DNA from: Streptomyces sp. XD-27
GTDB taxonomy: Bacteria > Actinomycetota > Actinomycetes > Streptomycetales > Streptomycetaceae
Assembly: GCF_030553055.1 (NCBI RefSeq)
Contig: NZ_CP130713.1
Span: 6,138,001-6,202,000, forward strand
Length of the DNA stretch: 64,000 bases
Direction: 5' to 3'
Under the pieces are notes generated by a model. That model did not search any database, was not told the origin of the DNA, and worked only from the letters and a program-made list of their open reading frames with translations. Positions within the stretch are counted from its first letter, which is position 1. Every line of letters begins with the position of its first letter. Below are positions 8,282 through 18,460 of the stretch, in pieces. Position numbers and translations under genes: made by a program.

Positions 8282-8728
8282 TCAGCCCGCCCGTACCGCG
8301 TCCAGCGCCGCGGCCAGCCGCTCCGGATGGCGGGTGGAGAGATAGACGTACGGCGTCGGGTCGGACGGGTCGGTGACCTCCACCCGCACCGCGGTCCGGA
8401 TGTATCCCCGCAGCAGCATGAACGCCCGCGGATCGGCCTTGTGCGTGCGCCAGGCCGCCGCCTCCTCCGCGTCCAGCGCCTCGGCGGCGCCCAGGGCCGA
8501 CACCGGGATCCGGGCGTCCCCCGCGACCAGCGAACCCGCCACCACCCGGACCCGCGCCGAGCCGTACGAACTCACCGCCACGGCCGCCAGCGCCGTCCCG
8601 CCGATCAGCCCGCCCACCAGCGGCAGGGTGCCCAAGGGCAGCATGATCAGCCCCAGCGCGACCCCTACCAGGGCCGTCATGAACCACCAGGAACGGGGCG
8701 CGGTCAGACGTTCTTCGTAAGGCTGCAT
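8282..8728 (-). CDS. DUF3093 family membrane protein
   Basis: A 148-residue actinobacterial DUF3093 protein. Two adjacent transmembrane segments lie at about residues 13-52 (SWWFMTALVGVALGLIM.. and LVGGLIGGTALAAVAVSSY). They are followed by a soluble domain with DARIPVSALGAAEALD and the C-terminal TPYVYLSTRHPERLAAALDA. The ATG at 8728 is preferred over an upstream start because the protein then begins MQPYEERLTAP as in its relatives. In actinobacteria this gene regularly sits next to dut. Function unknown. Confidence 0.82.
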   Translation of the reverse strand: MQPYEERLTAPRSWWFMTALVGVALGLIMLPLGTLPLVGGLIGGTALAAVAVSSYGSARVRVVAGSLVAGDARIPVSALGAAEALDAEEAAAWRTHKADPRAFMLLRGYIRTAVRVEVTDPSDPTPYVYLSTRHPERLAAALDAVRAG

Positions 8729-8787
8729 GAGAGCAAGCTTGGCACGGCGGACGATCCGTACCTGTCGCGCGGGTAAGGTTCGGCGCT

Positions 8788-9372
8788 GTGAGTGGAAGAA
8801 CGACAGCGCTGACGCCGCCGGCCGGGGCGAGACCACCGGTGCGGCACCCCGACGCCCCCGCGCCCGGGGAGCCCCTGGGATCGCACTACGCCCAGTGTTT
8901 CGGCTGCGGCGACGGCCAGTCGCACGGGCTGCGGCTCGCGGCGCGGGCGGGCGAGGGCGTGAGCCTGACCGCCGAGTTCACCGTGCAGACCGCCCACCAG
9001 GGCGCGCCGGGACTGGCCCACGGCGGCGTGCTGACCACGGCGCTGGACGAGACGATGGGCGCGCTCAGCTGGCTGCTGCGCGTGATCGCGGTGACCGGCC
9101 GCCTGGAGACGGACTTCCTCTCACCGGTGCCGGTCGGCACCGTACTGCACCTGGAAGCGCGGGTGACCGCCGTGGACGGGCGCAAGATCTACTCCACCGC
9201 GACCGGCCGGATCGGCGGCCCGGACGGACCGGTCGCGGTCCGCGCCGACGCCCTTTTCATCGAGGTGAAGATCGACCACTTCATCGAGAACGGCCGCGCG
9301 GAGGAGATCGACGCGGCACTCGCCGACCCCGACCAGGTCCGGGTGGCGCGTGCCTTCGAGGTGAACCCGTGA
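8788..9372 (+). CDS. PaaI/hotdog-fold thioesterase
   Basis: A 194-residue hotdog-fold protein of the PaaI-type thioesterase group. The N-terminal Pro-rich leader and CFGCG motif precede the core LAHGGVLTTALDETMGAL (about residues 78-95), where HGG and Asp form the expected active-site helix. It probably hydrolyses acyl-CoA thioesters; the substrate is unknown. It is divergent from the DUF3093 gene and lies 61 bp upstream of dut on the same strand. Confidence 0.8.
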   Translation: MSGRTTALTPPAGARPPVRHPDAPAPGEPLGSHYAQCFGCGDGQSHGLRLAARAGEGVSLTAEFTVQTAHQGAPGLAHGGVLTTALDETMGALSWLLRVIAVTGRLETDFLSPVPVGTVLHLEARVTAVDGRKIYSTATGRIGGPDGPVAVRADALFIEVKIDHFIENGRAEEIDAALADPDQVRVARAFEVNP

Positions 9373-9433
9373 CCGTATGCCCCGCAGGCGGCAGGCCCGT
9401 GACCGCGGGCATGGAAGCGAACAGGAGGACGGC

Positions 9434-9949
9434 GTGACCCGGACGCCCGTCGATGTGTTGATCCGCAGGGTGGACCCCGAGGTGCCCCTGCCCGCGTACG
9501 GCCACCCCGGTGATGCGGGCGCGGACCTCGTCACCACCGAGGCCGCCGAGCTCGCCCCGGGCGAGCGCGCGGTGCTGCCGACCGGGGTGTCCATCGCCCT
9601 CCCGGACGGGTACGCGGCGTTCGTGCACCCGCGGTCGGGTCTGGCGGCCCGCTGCGGTGTGGCACTGGTGAATGCCCCGGGGACGGTCGATGCCGGGTAC
9701 CGTGGAGAGATCAAGGTGATCGTGGTCAACCTGGACCCGCGCACGAGCGTGCGGTTCGAGCGGTTCGACCGGATCGCCCAATTGGTCGTCCAACAGGTCG
9801 AGAAGGTGCGCTTCCACGAGGTCGCGGAGCTTCCCGGTTCGGCTCGGGCCGACGGGGGCTTCGGGTCCACCGGCGGACATGCCGCCGTGGACGGCTCGAC
9901 GGGTGGGAATGGATACGCTTCGGTCGGTTCCGACCGGGAAGGACAGTGA
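9434..9949 (+). CDS. dut: dUTP diphosphatase (dUTPase)
   Basis: A 171-residue trimeric dUTPase that converts dUTP to dUMP and PPi, preventing uracil incorporation and feeding dTMP synthesis. Motifs are GDAGADL (1), HPRSGLAARCGV (2), NAPGTVDAGYRGEIKV (3), RFDRIAQLVV (4) and the C-terminal Gly-rich arm GGFGSTGG (5). GTG at 9434 is chosen because GGAGGACGGC lies immediately upstream. The tail after motif 5 is about 26 residues longer than the minimal fold. The DUF3710 gene follows one base after the stop. Confidence 0.95.
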   Translation: MTRTPVDVLIRRVDPEVPLPAYGHPGDAGADLVTTEAAELAPGERAVLPTGVSIALPDGYAAFVHPRSGLAARCGVALVNAPGTVDAGYRGEIKVIVVNLDPRTSVRFERFDRIAQLVVQQVEKVRFHEVAELPGSARADGGFGSTGGHAAVDGSTGGNGYASVGSDREGQ

Positions 9950-9950
9950 C

Positions 9951-10718
9951 GTGTTCGGACGTCGCCGCAAGCGCAGCGAGGAGGACGTCGAGAAGCTCGA
10001 CGTCGCGGCCGAGGAGTCGGTCGAGGACGCCACGGAGGACGCGGAGGACGCGGCCGTGAGCAGGGTGAGCCTGCCACCGGCGCCGCGCCCCGACGGCCCC
10101 TGGGACGTCTCCGAGGTGGCTCGGCCCGCCGAGGGCCGGGTGGACCTCGGGGGGATGTTCGTGCCCGGTGTCGAGGGCATGGAACTGCGGGTGGAGGTCG
10201 CGGGGGACGCGATCGTCGCCGCCACCGTGGTGCTGCGGGACAGCGCCGTGCAGCTCCAGGCGTTCGCCGCGCCCAAGAAGGAAGGCATCTGGGGCGAGGT
10301 GCGGGAGGAGATCGCCAGCGGCATCACCCGGCAGGGCGGCGTCGTGGACGAGGTCGAGGGCCCGCTCGGCTGGGAGCTGCGCGCCCAGGTGCCGGTGCAG
10401 CTGCCCGACGGCACCAACGGCGTGCAGATGGTGCGGTTCGTCGGCGTCGACGGCTCGCGCTGGTTCCTGCGCGGCGTGATCTCCGGCCAGGGCGCGGTCA
10501 AGCCCGAGACCGGCAGCCTGCTGGAGGCGATCTTCCGGGACACCGTGGTGGTCCGCGGCGAGGGCCCGATGGCCCCGCGCGACCCGATCGTCCTCAAGCT
10601 TCCCGAGGACGCGCAGATGGTGCCGGACGGCGTGCAGCAGGACGAGGCGCAGGGCTCGCGGTTCGCGGGCGGCGCCGACCGGCTGCAGCGCGGGCCCGAG
10701 ATCACCGAGGTGCGCTGA
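9951..10718 (+). CDS. DUF3710 domain protein
   Basis: A 255-residue DUF3710 protein, conserved next to dut across actinobacteria. Residues 1-40 are strongly charged (RRRKRSEEDVEKL..). The folded part contains PEGRVDLGG, GIWGEVREEIA, GPLGWELRAQVPVQLP and VDGSRWFLRGVISG. Function is unknown. The GTG at 9951 follows GGAAGGACAGTGAC, so it is translationally linked to dut. A strong hairpin follows the stop codon. Confidence 0.85.
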   Translation: MFGRRRKRSEEDVEKLDVAAEESVEDATEDAEDAAVSRVSLPPAPRPDGPWDVSEVARPAEGRVDLGGMFVPGVEGMELRVEVAGDAIVAATVVLRDSAVQLQAFAAPKKEGIWGEVREEIASGITRQGGVVDEVEGPLGWELRAQVPVQLPDGTNGVQMVRFVGVDGSRWFLRGVISGQGAVKPETGSLLEAIFRDTVVVRGEGPMAPRDPIVLKLPEDAQMVPDGVQQDEAQGSRFAGGADRLQRGPEITEVR

Positions 10719-10763
10719 GACAGGGCAGAACCGGCCACAAACGGCCGGAAGCGGCTGTTCCGA

Positions 10764-10797
10764 GAGGGCCGCACTCCGTTTTCGGAGTGCGGCCCTC
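10764..10797 (+). terminator. Rho-independent-type terminator after DUF3710 gene
   Basis: A perfect 15-bp stem (10764-10778 with 10783-10797) with loop TTTT, followed by GTTTT at 10802. It separates the dut unit from the kdp operon. Confidence 0.9.
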
Positions 10798-10856
10798 CGG
10801 TGTTTTCGCAGGTAGAAGCGATAGGCGTATGAAAGTCGTCAAGAGCGCGCTAATGG

Positions 10857-10888
10857 CCGTAAGGGAGCCGTCAACGGCGTTCTTACGG
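10857..10888. promoter_or_regulatory. Nested inverted repeat upstream of the kdp operon, candidate KdpE site
   Basis: CCGTAAG (10857-10863) and CTTACGG (10882-10888) flank a second dyad GCCGT-CA-ACGGC (10867-10878). The 32-bp symmetrical element lies 63 bp upstream of the first kdp-operon start codon, a good place for the KdpE operator. Assignment to KdpE is inference from position. Confidence 0.45.
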
Positions 10889-10950
10889 GCCCACGCAGGC
10901 GGTTTCCTTTGGGAGTCCGTTCAACCGAACCTCATCTCGTAGGAGCACCG

Positions 10951-11034
10951 ATGGCCGACGTGGCCTTCGTCGTCGCCACGCTCGCGGTCTTCGCGCTGGT
11001 GGCATTCGTCGCCAAGGGGGTCTCGAAGCTATGA
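10951..11034 (+). CDS. 27-residue membrane peptide at the head of the kdp operon
   Basis: A 27-codon gene with the ribosome-binding site TAGGAGCACCG before ATG 10951. The product is one hydrophobic helix ([16 protein letters not shown]) with acidic N-terminus and KGVSKL C-terminus, so a single-pass membrane peptide with the positive end inside. Its stop overlaps the kdpF start in CTATGA. Similar peptides seem to precede kdpF in other streptomycetes (from memory). A role as an accessory or regulatory subunit of KdpFABC is inference. Confidence 0.7.
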   Translation: MADVAFVVATLAVFALVAFVAKGVSKL

Positions 11035-11120
11035 CCGTCGAGAACATCGTCGGCTTGGCCGTGGCCGTGGCCCTGCTGGGCTACCTCGTCCTCGCCCTTG
11101 TCTTCCCGGAGAGGTTCTGA
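11031..11120 (+). CDS. kdpF: K+-transporting ATPase subunit F
   Basis: A 29-residue single-helix peptide starting [19 protein letters not shown] and ending FPERF, the typical KdpF C-terminus. KdpF stabilises the KdpABC complex through lipid-like packing in the membrane. The ATG overlaps the stop of the preceding 27-residue gene, and kdpA begins 8 bp after its stop. Confidence 0.88.
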   Translation: MTVENIVGLAVAVALLGYLVLALVFPERF

Positions 11121-11128
11121 GCACCAAT

Positions 11129-12811
11129 ATGAGCCCCGTCCTCGCTGATGTGCTCCAGGTCTCCGCGCTGATCGTCGCGCTGGCCCTGGTCCACCGTCCC
11201 CTCGGCGACTTCATGGCCGCCGTCTACACCTCCAAGAAGCACCTGCGTGTAGAGCGGCTGATCTACCGCTGTGTCGGCGCCAACCCCGACGCCGAGATGC
11301 GCTGGCCCGCCTACCTCCGCGGCGTCCTCGCGTTCTCCGCGGTGGGCGTCCTCTTCCTGTACGCGCTCCAGCGCTTCCAGGACAAGCTGCCGCTCTCGCT
11401 CGGCTTCAAGGCGATCACCCCGGACCAGGCGTTCAACACCGCCGCGTCCTTCGTCTCGAACACCAACTGGCAGTCGTACTCGGGCGAGTCGGCCATGGGC
11501 CACCTCGTCCAGACCGGCGGCCTGGCGGTCCAGAACTTCGTGTCGGCGGCCGTCGGCATGGCGGTCGCGATCGCGCTCGTCCGCGGCTTCGCCCGCTCCC
11601 GCACCGGCGACCTCGGCAACTTCTGGGCCGACCTGGTCCGCGGCGTCGTGCGGATCCTCGTCCCGATCTCCGTGGTCGCGGCGATCCTGCTGGTCGCGGC
11701 CGGCGCGGTGCAGAACTTCTCGGACGTCCACCAGATCACCACGCTCACCGGCGACAAGCAGAGCATCACCGGTGGCGCGGTCGCCTCGCAGGAGGCCATC
11801 AAGGACCTCGGCACCAACGGCGGCGGCTTCTACAACGCCAACTCCGCGCATCCGTTCGAGAACCCCAACGGCTTCTCCAACCTGCTCACGATCTTCCTGC
11901 TGCTGGTGATCCCGTTCTCGCTGCCCCGCACCTTCGGCAAGATGGTCGGCAGCGTGAAGCAGGGCTACGCCGTCGTCGCGGCCATGGGCATCATCTGGTT
12001 CGGCGCGGTCATCGCCGTGACTGTTACGGAGTTCGCGCACCCGGGCACCGCCTCGCAGCTGGCCGGCGGCGCCATGGAGGGCAAGGAGCAGCGGTTCGGC
12101 GAGGGCGCCTCCTCACTGTTCTCGGTCTCCACGACCATGACCTCGACCGGTTCGGTCAACTCCTTCCACGACTCGTTCGAAGGCCTCAGCGGCGGTGTGC
12201 TGCTGCTCGGCATGATGCTCGGCGAGATCGCGCCCGGCGGCGTCGGCTCCGGCCTCTACGGCATGCTGATCATGGCCATCATCGCGGTCTTCATCGCGGG
12301 CCTCATGGTCGGCCGTACGCCCGAGTACCTCGGCAAGAAGATCGGCACCCGCGAGATCAAGCTCGCCGCCTGCTACATCCTCGTCACCCCGGCGCTGGTG
12401 CTCATCGGCACCGCCCTGGCGATGGCGCTGGGTGAGGGCGAGAGCTCCATGACCAACGGTCCGATCAATGGGGTACCCAACCCGCACGGCTTCTCCGAGG
12501 TGCTGTACGCCTACACCTCGGCCTCGAACAACAACGGCAGCGCGTTCGCCGGATTCGCGGCCAACACGGAGTACCACAACACCGCGCTGGGCCTGTGCAT
12601 GCTGCTCGGCCGCTTCGTCCCCATGGTGTTCGTCCTGGCGCTGGCCGGCTCGCTCGCCGAGCAGAAGCCGGTCCCGGCCACTGTTGGCACGCTGCGGACC
12701 GAGAAGCCGCTGTTCACCGGGCTGCTGGTGGGGGCGATCCTGATCATCACCGGCCTCACCTTCTTCCCGGCCCTGGCACTCGGTCCGCTCGCTGAGGGGC
12801 TCTCGGTATGA
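11129..12811 (+). CDS. kdpA: K+-transporting ATPase subunit A
   Basis: A 560-residue potassium-channel-like subunit with about 10 transmembrane segments. Four selectivity-filter-like loops are visible: [40 protein letters not shown] and [14 protein letters not shown]. It forms the extracellular K+ entry of KdpFABC. Its stop is close to the kdpB start, as expected of a tightly coupled operon. Confidence 0.97.
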   Translation: MSPVLADVLQVSALIVALALVHRPLGDFMAAVYTSKKHLRVERLIYRCVGANPDAEMRWPAYLRGVLAFSAVGVLFLYALQRFQDKLPLSLGFKAITPDQAFNTAASFVSNTNWQSYSGESAMGHLVQTGGLAVQNFVSAAVGMAVAIALVRGFARSRTGDLGNFWADLVRGVVRILVPISVVAAILLVAAGAVQNFSDVHQITTLTGDKQSITGGAVASQEAIKDLGTNGGGFYNANSAHPFENPNGFSNLLTIFLLLVIPFSLPRTFGKMVGSVKQGYAVVAAMGIIWFGAVIAVTVTEFAHPGTASQLAGGAMEGKEQRFGEGASSLFSVSTTMTSTGSVNSFHDSFEGLSGGVLLLGMMLGEIAPGGVGSGLYGMLIMAIIAVFIAGLMVGRTPEYLGKKIGTREIKLAACYILVTPALVLIGTALAMALGEGESSMTNGPINGVPNPHGFSEVLYAYTSASNNNGSAFAGFAANTEYHNTALGLCMLLGRFVPMVFVLALAGSLAEQKPVPATVGTLRTEKPLFTGLLVGAILIITGLTFFPALALGPLAEGLSV

Positions 12812-12843
12812 ACACTGAAGTAACCAAAGAGGAGCCTCGCTCC

Positions 12844-14970
12844 ATGTCCACCACGCACGCCCCGACCTCCGCGCCGCACCAGGACGTGCCCACCGGGCAC
12901 AAGCCGGAGGACGGCCGGGTCGGCGGCGGGCTCTTCGACCCCAAGCAGCTCGTCAAGTCGCTGCCGGACGCCTTCCGCAAGCTCGACCCGCGGGTGATGG
13001 TCAAGTCCCCGGTCATGTTCGTGGTGCTGATCGGCTCGGTGGTCACCACCGTGCTGGCGGTCAAGGACCCGGGCGACTGGTTCGGCTGGGCGATCGCCGC
13101 CTGGCTCTGGCTGACCACCCTCTTCGCCAACCTGGCGGAGGCCGTGGCCGAGGGCCGCGGCAAGGCGCAGGCCGACACCCTGCGCAAGGCCAAGACCGAC
13201 ACCGTCGCGCGCCGCCTGACCAAGGACGGCACCGCCGAGGAGCAGGTGCCCGGCACCGCGCTGCGCGTCGGGGACCTGGTGGTCTGCGAGGCGGGCGACA
13301 TCATCCCGGGCGACGGCGACGTCGTCGAGGGCGTGGCGTCCGTGGACGAGTCCGCCATCACGGGCGAGTCGGCGCCGGTCATCCGCGAGTCCGGCGGCGA
13401 CCGGAGCGCTGTCACCGGCGGCACCAAGGTGCTCTCCGACCGGATCGTCATCAAGATCACGACGAAGCCCGGCGAGACGTTCATCGACCGGATGATCAAC
13501 CTGGTCGAGGGCGCGGCGCGGCAGAAGACGCCCAACGAGATCGCGCTGAACATCCTGCTCGCGTCCCTCACGATCGTCTTCCTGCTGGCCGTCGTCACGC
13601 TGAAGCCGTTCGCGATCTACGCGGGCGCCGACGACGAGACCTCCCTGATCGTGCTGACCGCCCTGCTGGTCTGCCTGATCCCGACCACCATCGGCGCGCT
13701 GCTCTCGGCCATCGGCATCGCGGGCATGGATCGGCTGGTCCAGCGCAACGTCCTGGCGATGTCCGGGCGCGCGGTCGAGGCGGCGGGCGACGTCTCCACG
13801 CTGCTGCTGGACAAGACCGGCACGATCACGTACGGCAACCGCCAGGCCGCCGAGTTCCGGCCCGTCAAGGGCACCACGGCCGCCGAGGTGGCGGACGCCG
13901 CCCAGCTCTCGTCGCTCGCCGACGAGACGCCCGAGGGCCGCTCGATCGTCGTCCTCGCCAAGGAGAAGTACGGCCTGCGGGAGCGCCACGAGGGCGAGCT
14001 CGTCGGCGCCGAGTGGGTGCCCTTCACCGCGCAGACCCGGATGTCTGGCGTGGACCTTCACGAGGACGGCGTGAGCCGGAAGGTCCGCAAGGGCGCGACC
14101 GCTTCGATCATCAGTTGGGTCAGGGAGCAGGGCGGCACCGTCGCGGACGACGCCGACAAGCTCGCCAACCAGATCTCCGAGGCCGGCGGCACCCCGCTCC
14201 TCGTCGCCGTCGAGGACGACAAGGGCGCCCGCGTCCTGGGCGTCATCTACCTCAAGGACGTCGTCAAGGACGGCATGCGGGAGCGGTTCGAGGAACTGCG
14301 CCGCATGGGCATCAAGACCGTCATGATCACGGGTGACAACCCGCTGACCGCCAAGGCGATCGCCGACGAGGCGGGCGTGGACGACTTCCTCGCGGAGGCG
14401 ACTCCCGAGGACAAGATGGCGCTCATCAAGCGGGAGCAGGCGGGCGGCAAGCTCGTCGCCATGACCGGCGACGGCACCAACGACGCGCCCGCGCTGGCCC
14501 AGGCAGACGTCGGCGTGGCCATGAACACCGGCACCTCGGCCGCCAAGGAGGCCGGGAACATGGTGGACCTGGACTCCAACCCGACCAAGCTGATCGAGAT
14601 CGTGGAGATCGGCAAGCAGCTGCTCATCACGCGCGGCGCGCTGACCACCTTCTCGATCGCCAACGACGTCGCGAAGTACTTCGCGATCATCCCGGCCATG
14701 TTCGCGGCCGCCTACCCCGGCCTGGACAAGCTCAACATCATGAGCCTGGCCTCGGCGGAGTCCGCGATCCTGTCCGCGGTCATCTTCAACGCGCTGATCA
14801 TCATCGCGCTGGTGCCGCTCGCTCTGAAGGGCGTGCGCTACCGGCCGATGAGCGCGGACAGGATGCTCCGCCGCAACCTGGGCATCTACGGCCTGGGCGG
14901 CCTGATCGCGCCGTTCATCGGCATCAAGCTCATCGACCTGATCATTTCTGCGATCCCCGGGATCGGGTGA
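12844..14970 (+). CDS. kdpB: K+-transporting P-type ATPase subunit B
   Basis: A 708-residue P-type ATPase subunit. The phosphorylation motif DKTGTIT is centred on Asp323, TGES (about residue 176) marks the A domain, and [11 protein letters not shown] marks the hinge. It hydrolyses ATP to drive K+ uptake by KdpA. The ATG at 12844 is preferred: GAGGAG lies 9 nt upstream, and the 12 codons from the alternative ATG at 12808 (which overlaps the kdpA stop) have unusually AT-rich third positions. The 12808 start also has a GAGGGG ahead of it and cannot be excluded. Confidence 0.95.
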   Translation: MSTTHAPTSAPHQDVPTGHKPEDGRVGGGLFDPKQLVKSLPDAFRKLDPRVMVKSPVMFVVLIGSVVTTVLAVKDPGDWFGWAIAAWLWLTTLFANLAEAVAEGRGKAQADTLRKAKTDTVARRLTKDGTAEEQVPGTALRVGDLVVCEAGDIIPGDGDVVEGVASVDESAITGESAPVIRESGGDRSAVTGGTKVLSDRIVIKITTKPGETFIDRMINLVEGAARQKTPNEIALNILLASLTIVFLLAVVTLKPFAIYAGADDETSLIVLTALLVCLIPTTIGALLSAIGIAGMDRLVQRNVLAMSGRAVEAAGDVSTLLLDKTGTITYGNRQAAEFRPVKGTTAAEVADAAQLSSLADETPEGRSIVVLAKEKYGLRERHEGELVGAEWVPFTAQTRMSGVDLHEDGVSRKVRKGATASIISWVREQGGTVADDADKLANQISEAGGTPLLVAVEDDKGARVLGVIYLKDVVKDGMRERFEELRRMGIKTVMITGDNPLTAKAIADEAGVDDFLAEATPEDKMALIKREQAGGKLVAMTGDGTNDAPALAQADVGVAMNTGTSAAKEAGNMVDLDSNPTKLIEIVEIGKQLLITRGALTTFSIANDVAKYFAIIPAMFAAAYPGLDKLNIMSLASAESAILSAVIFNALIIIALVPLALKGVRYRPMSADRMLRRNLGIYGLGGLIAPFIGIKLIDLIISAIPGIG

Positions 14971-15617
14971 CCCTCATGATGAAATCCGTACAGAGCACCA
15001 CCCGGCTGGTGGTGGCCGCGTTCCGCGCGCTGCTGGTCCTCACCGTGGTCACGGGCGTGCTCTACCCGCTCGCCATCACGGGCGTCGCCCAGGGCGCGTT
15101 CCACGACAAGGCCAACGGCTCCATGATCAAGGTGGACGGCAAGGAGGTCGGGTCCGAGCTGATCGGCCAGACCTACAACCTGCCCGCCAAGGAGGGCGAG
15201 GACCCCAAGCCGGACCCGAGGTTCTTCCAGGGGCGGCCGTCCAACAGCGGTTACGACCCGCTGGCCACCGGCTCCAGCCAGCTCGGCACCAGCGATGCGA
15301 AGCTGGTCAAGATGGTGGGCGACGCCAAGAAGCAGGTCGCCGCGTTCAACACGGTGCCCGGCCACTACGAGGTCGAGCAGGCCGACGTCCCCAAGGACGC
15401 GGTCACCGGCTCGGCCTCGGCCATCGACCCGCACATCTCCAAGAAGTACGCGGAGATCCAGGTCGAGCGCGTCGCCAAGCACAACGGACTGACCGCGGCG
15501 CAGGTCGCGAAGCTGGTCAAGGACAACACCGAGGGCCGCACCTTCGGCTTCCTCGGCGAGCCGCACGTCAACGTGCTCAAGCTCAACATCGCGGTGCAGA
15601 AGCTCGCCAAGGGCTGA
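14967..15617 (+). CDS. kdpC: K+-transporting ATPase subunit C
   Basis: A 216-residue KdpC with one N-terminal transmembrane helix (about residues 15-40, [21 protein letters not shown]) and a periplasm-facing domain with [22 protein letters not shown] and the C-terminal [15 protein letters not shown]. It stabilises the complex and assists ion loading. GTG 14967 overlaps the kdpB stop; ATGs at 14976 and 14979 are alternatives. A terminator hairpin follows, separating kdpFABC from kdpDE. Confidence 0.95.
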   Translation: MTLMMKSVQSTTRLVVAAFRALLVLTVVTGVLYPLAITGVAQGAFHDKANGSMIKVDGKEVGSELIGQTYNLPAKEGEDPKPDPRFFQGRPSNSGYDPLATGSSQLGTSDAKLVKMVGDAKKQVAAFNTVPGHYEVEQADVPKDAVTGSASAIDPHISKKYAEIQVERVAKHNGLTAAQVAKLVKDNTEGRTFGFLGEPHVNVLKLNIAVQKLAKG

Positions 15618-15653
15618 CCACCCGGCATCCAGAGCCGACCGCCCGACGGCCCA

Positions 15654-15693
15654 GCGGCCCGTGGCACCCCGTACGAGGGGCGCCACGGGCCGC
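15654..15693 (+). terminator. Terminator after kdpC
   Basis: A 12-bp perfect stem (15654-15665 with 15682-15693) encloses a smaller CCCC/GGGG pairing. It lies 36 bp after the kdpC stop. kdpDE therefore probably has its own promoter in 15694-15831. Confidence 0.8.
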
Positions 15694-15831
15694 TTCGGTC
15701 TGTAGGGGCACGTCAGGACTGTGTCAATACCGCCGCACCGGCGCCCCGCGTCCCATTTGTCCGCTACCTGGGCCGTAAAGTCGAGGTTGCATATTCGATA
15801 GGCAGGGCGGTCTACCGGCCCAAGCACGAAA

Positions 15832-18414
15832 ATGGGGCCCATGGGACGCGGCAAACTTCGGATCTACCTCGGTGCGGCACCAGGCGTCGGCAAGACCTAC
15901 TCGATGCTCTCGGAGGGCCACCGGCGGGTCGAGCGGGGCACGGACCTCGTCGTCGCGCTGGTCGAGCACCATGGCCGCCCCCGCACCGAGGTCATGCTGC
16001 ACGGGCTGGAGGAGGTGCCGCGCCGCGCGATGGAGTATCGGGGGACCACCTTCACCGAGATGGACGTGGACGCCGTCCTCGCCCGCCGCCCCGCCGTCGC
16101 GATCGTCGACGAGCTGGCCCACACCAATGTCCCCGGCTCCCGCAACACCAAGCGCTGGCAGGACATCGAAGAGCTGCTCCAGGCCGGCATCGACGTCATC
16201 TCCACCGTCAACATCCAGCACCTCGAGTCGCTGGGGGACGTGGTGGAGTCCATAACGGGCATCCGCCAGCGCGAGACCGTGCCCGACGAGGTGGTCCGCC
16301 GCGCCGACCAGATCGAGCTGGTCGACATGTCGCCCCACGCGCTGCGCCGCCGCATGGCGCACGGCAACATCTACAAGCCCGACAAGATCGACGCGTCGCT
16401 CTCCAACTACTTCCGGCCCGGCAACCTCACCGCGCTGCGCGAGCTCGCGCTGCTGTGGACCGCCGACCGGGTCGACGAGTACCTCCAGCAGTACCGGGCC
16501 GACCACCGGGTCTCCACCATCTGGAGCGCCCGCGAGCGCATCGTCGTCGGCCTCACCGGCGGCCCCGAGGGCCGCACGCTCATCCGCCGCGCCGCCCGGA
16601 TGGCCGCCAAGGGCGCGGGCGGCGAGATCCTCGCCGTCTACATCGCCCGCAGCGACGGGCTGACCTCCGCCTCTCCGAAGGAGCTGGCCGTCCAGCGGAC
16701 CCTCGTGGAGGACCTCGGTGGAACCTTCCACCACGTCATAGGTGAGGACATCCCCCACGCGCTGCTGGAGTTCGCGCGCGGTGTCAACGCCACCCAGATC
16801 GTGCTCGGCTCCAGCCGCCGCAAGACGTGGCAGTACATCTTCGGGCCGGGCGTCGGCGCCACCGTGGCCCGCGACTCGGGACCCGACCTGGACGTCCACA
16901 TCGTCACCCACGACGAGGTCGCCAAGGGCCGCGGCCTGCCCGTCGCCCGCCGCGCCCGGCTCGGTCGGCCGCGCATCGTCGCCGGATGGCTGGTCGGCAT
17001 GGTCGGCCCGGTCCTCCTCTCGCTGCTCCTCATCGGCATCAACGCCAACCCCGACTCGTACGACTCCGGGCCGGGCTTCGCCAACGAGGTGCTGCTGTTC
17101 CTGTTCCTCAACGTGCTGGCGGCGCTGCTCGGCGGCATGCTGCCCGCCCTGGCCTCCGCGGCCTTCGGCTCCCTGCTGCTCAACTACTACTTCACCCCGC
17201 CCACCCGCACGCTGACCATCCAGGACCCCAAGAACATCGTCGCGATCGTGATCTTCTTCGCGGTCGCCGCCCTGGTCGCGTCCGTGGTGGGCACCGCCGC
17301 CCGCCGCACCCACCAGGCCGCCCGGCTGCGCGCCGAATCCGAGGTGCTCTCCTTCCTCGCGGGCAGCGTGCTGCGCGGCGAGACCAGCCTGGAGGCGCTG
17401 CTGGAGCGGGTCCGGGAGACCTTCGGCATGGACTCGGTCGCGCTGCTGGAGCGCACCAGCGAGGTCGACCCCTGGACCTGCGCGGGCAGCGCGGGCAGCG
17501 GCGACGCCCCGCCGCCGGTACGGCCCGAGGACGCCGACGTCGACATGCCGGTCGGCGACCACATGGCGCTGGCGCTCAGCGGCCGGGTGCTGCCCGCCGA
17601 GGACCGCCGGGTGCTCGCCGCCTTCGCCGCCCAGGCCGTCGTCGTACTGGACCGCCAGCGGCTGGTCGGCCAGGCCGAGCGCGCCCACGAGCTGGCCGAG
17701 GGCAACCGCATCCGCACCGCCCTGCTGGCCGCCGTCAGCCACGACCTGCGCACCCCGCTCGCCGGCATCAAGGCGGCCGTCACCTCGCTGCGCTCGGACG
17801 ACGTCGCCTGGTCGGACGAGGACGAGGCGGAGCTGCTGGAGGGGATCGAGGAGGGCGCCGACCGCCTGGACCACCTGGTCGGCAACCTCCTGGACATGTC
17901 CCGGCTGCAGACCGGCACCGTCACCCCGCTCATCCGCGAGATCGACCTGGACGAGGTGGTCCCGATGGCCCTCGTCGGCGTCCCCGAGGGCAGCGTCAGC
18001 CTCGACATCCCCGAGGCGCTGCCGATGGTCGCGGTCGACCCCGGCCTGCTGGAGCGCAGCGTCGCCAACATCGTCGAGAACGCCGTCAAGTACAGCCCCG
18101 CGGACACCCCGGTGCTGGTCAAGGCCAGCGCCCTGGGCGAGCGGGTGGAGCTGCGCGTCGCCGACCGCGGCCCCGGCGTCCCCGACAGCGCCAAGGACCG
18201 CATCTTCGAGCCTTTCCAGCGGTACGGAGACGCCCCGCGCGGCGCCGGGGTCGGCCTCGGCCTCGCCGTCGCCCGGGGCTTCGCCGAGGCGATGGGCGGC
18301 CAGCTCACCGCCGAGGACACCCCCGGCGGCGGGATGACCATGGTCCTCACCCTCCAGGCCGCACCGGGCCGGCCGCCGGCCCGCCCCGACCTCCCGGCCC
18401 AGGTCACCACGTGA
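15832..18414 (+). CDS. kdpD: Sensor histidine kinase KdpD
   Basis: An 860-residue KdpD, close to the usual length. It has the N-terminal KdpD domain with Walker A GAAPGVGKT and DELAHTN, a universal-stress-protein-like domain (about residues 235-370), four transmembrane helices (about 380-490), a GAF-like region, HisKA with SHDLRTPLAGIK (about 640) and a C-terminal HATPase. It senses K+ limitation and phosphorylates KdpE. A start at 15841 (MGRGKLRIYLG) fits relatives equally well; neither start has a clear ribosome-binding site, so a leaderless message is possible. Confidence 0.95.
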   Translation: MGPMGRGKLRIYLGAAPGVGKTYSMLSEGHRRVERGTDLVVALVEHHGRPRTEVMLHGLEEVPRRAMEYRGTTFTEMDVDAVLARRPAVAIVDELAHTNVPGSRNTKRWQDIEELLQAGIDVISTVNIQHLESLGDVVESITGIRQRETVPDEVVRRADQIELVDMSPHALRRRMAHGNIYKPDKIDASLSNYFRPGNLTALRELALLWTADRVDEYLQQYRADHRVSTIWSARERIVVGLTGGPEGRTLIRRAARMAAKGAGGEILAVYIARSDGLTSASPKELAVQRTLVEDLGGTFHHVIGEDIPHALLEFARGVNATQIVLGSSRRKTWQYIFGPGVGATVARDSGPDLDVHIVTHDEVAKGRGLPVARRARLGRPRIVAGWLVGMVGPVLLSLLLIGINANPDSYDSGPGFANEVLLFLFLNVLAALLGGMLPALASAAFGSLLLNYYFTPPTRTLTIQDPKNIVAIVIFFAVAALVASVVGTAARRTHQAARLRAESEVLSFLAGSVLRGETSLEALLERVRETFGMDSVALLERTSEVDPWTCAGSAGSGDAPPPVRPEDADVDMPVGDHMALALSGRVLPAEDRRVLAAFAAQAVVVLDRQRLVGQAERAHELAEGNRIRTALLAAVSHDLRTPLAGIKAAVTSLRSDDVAWSDEDEAELLEGIEEGADRLDHLVGNLLDMSRLQTGTVTPLIREIDLDEVVPMALVGVPEGSVSLDIPEALPMVAVDPGLLERSVANIVENAVKYSPADTPVLVKASALGERVELRVADRGPGVPDSAKDRIFEPFQRYGDAPRGAGVGLGLAVARGFAEAMGGQLTAEDTPGGGMTMVLTLQAAPGRPPARPDLPAQVTT

Positions 18415-18460
18415 CCGGCCGCAACCGACGAGACAACAGACCAGAAGGGCAGGCCGCCGA

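Noticed and set aside
12808..12843. kdpB start at the ATG overlapping the kdpA stop
   Set aside because: Not fully excluded, but the twelve codons have AT-rich third positions unlike the rest of the gene, and GAGGAG before 12844 is the better site.
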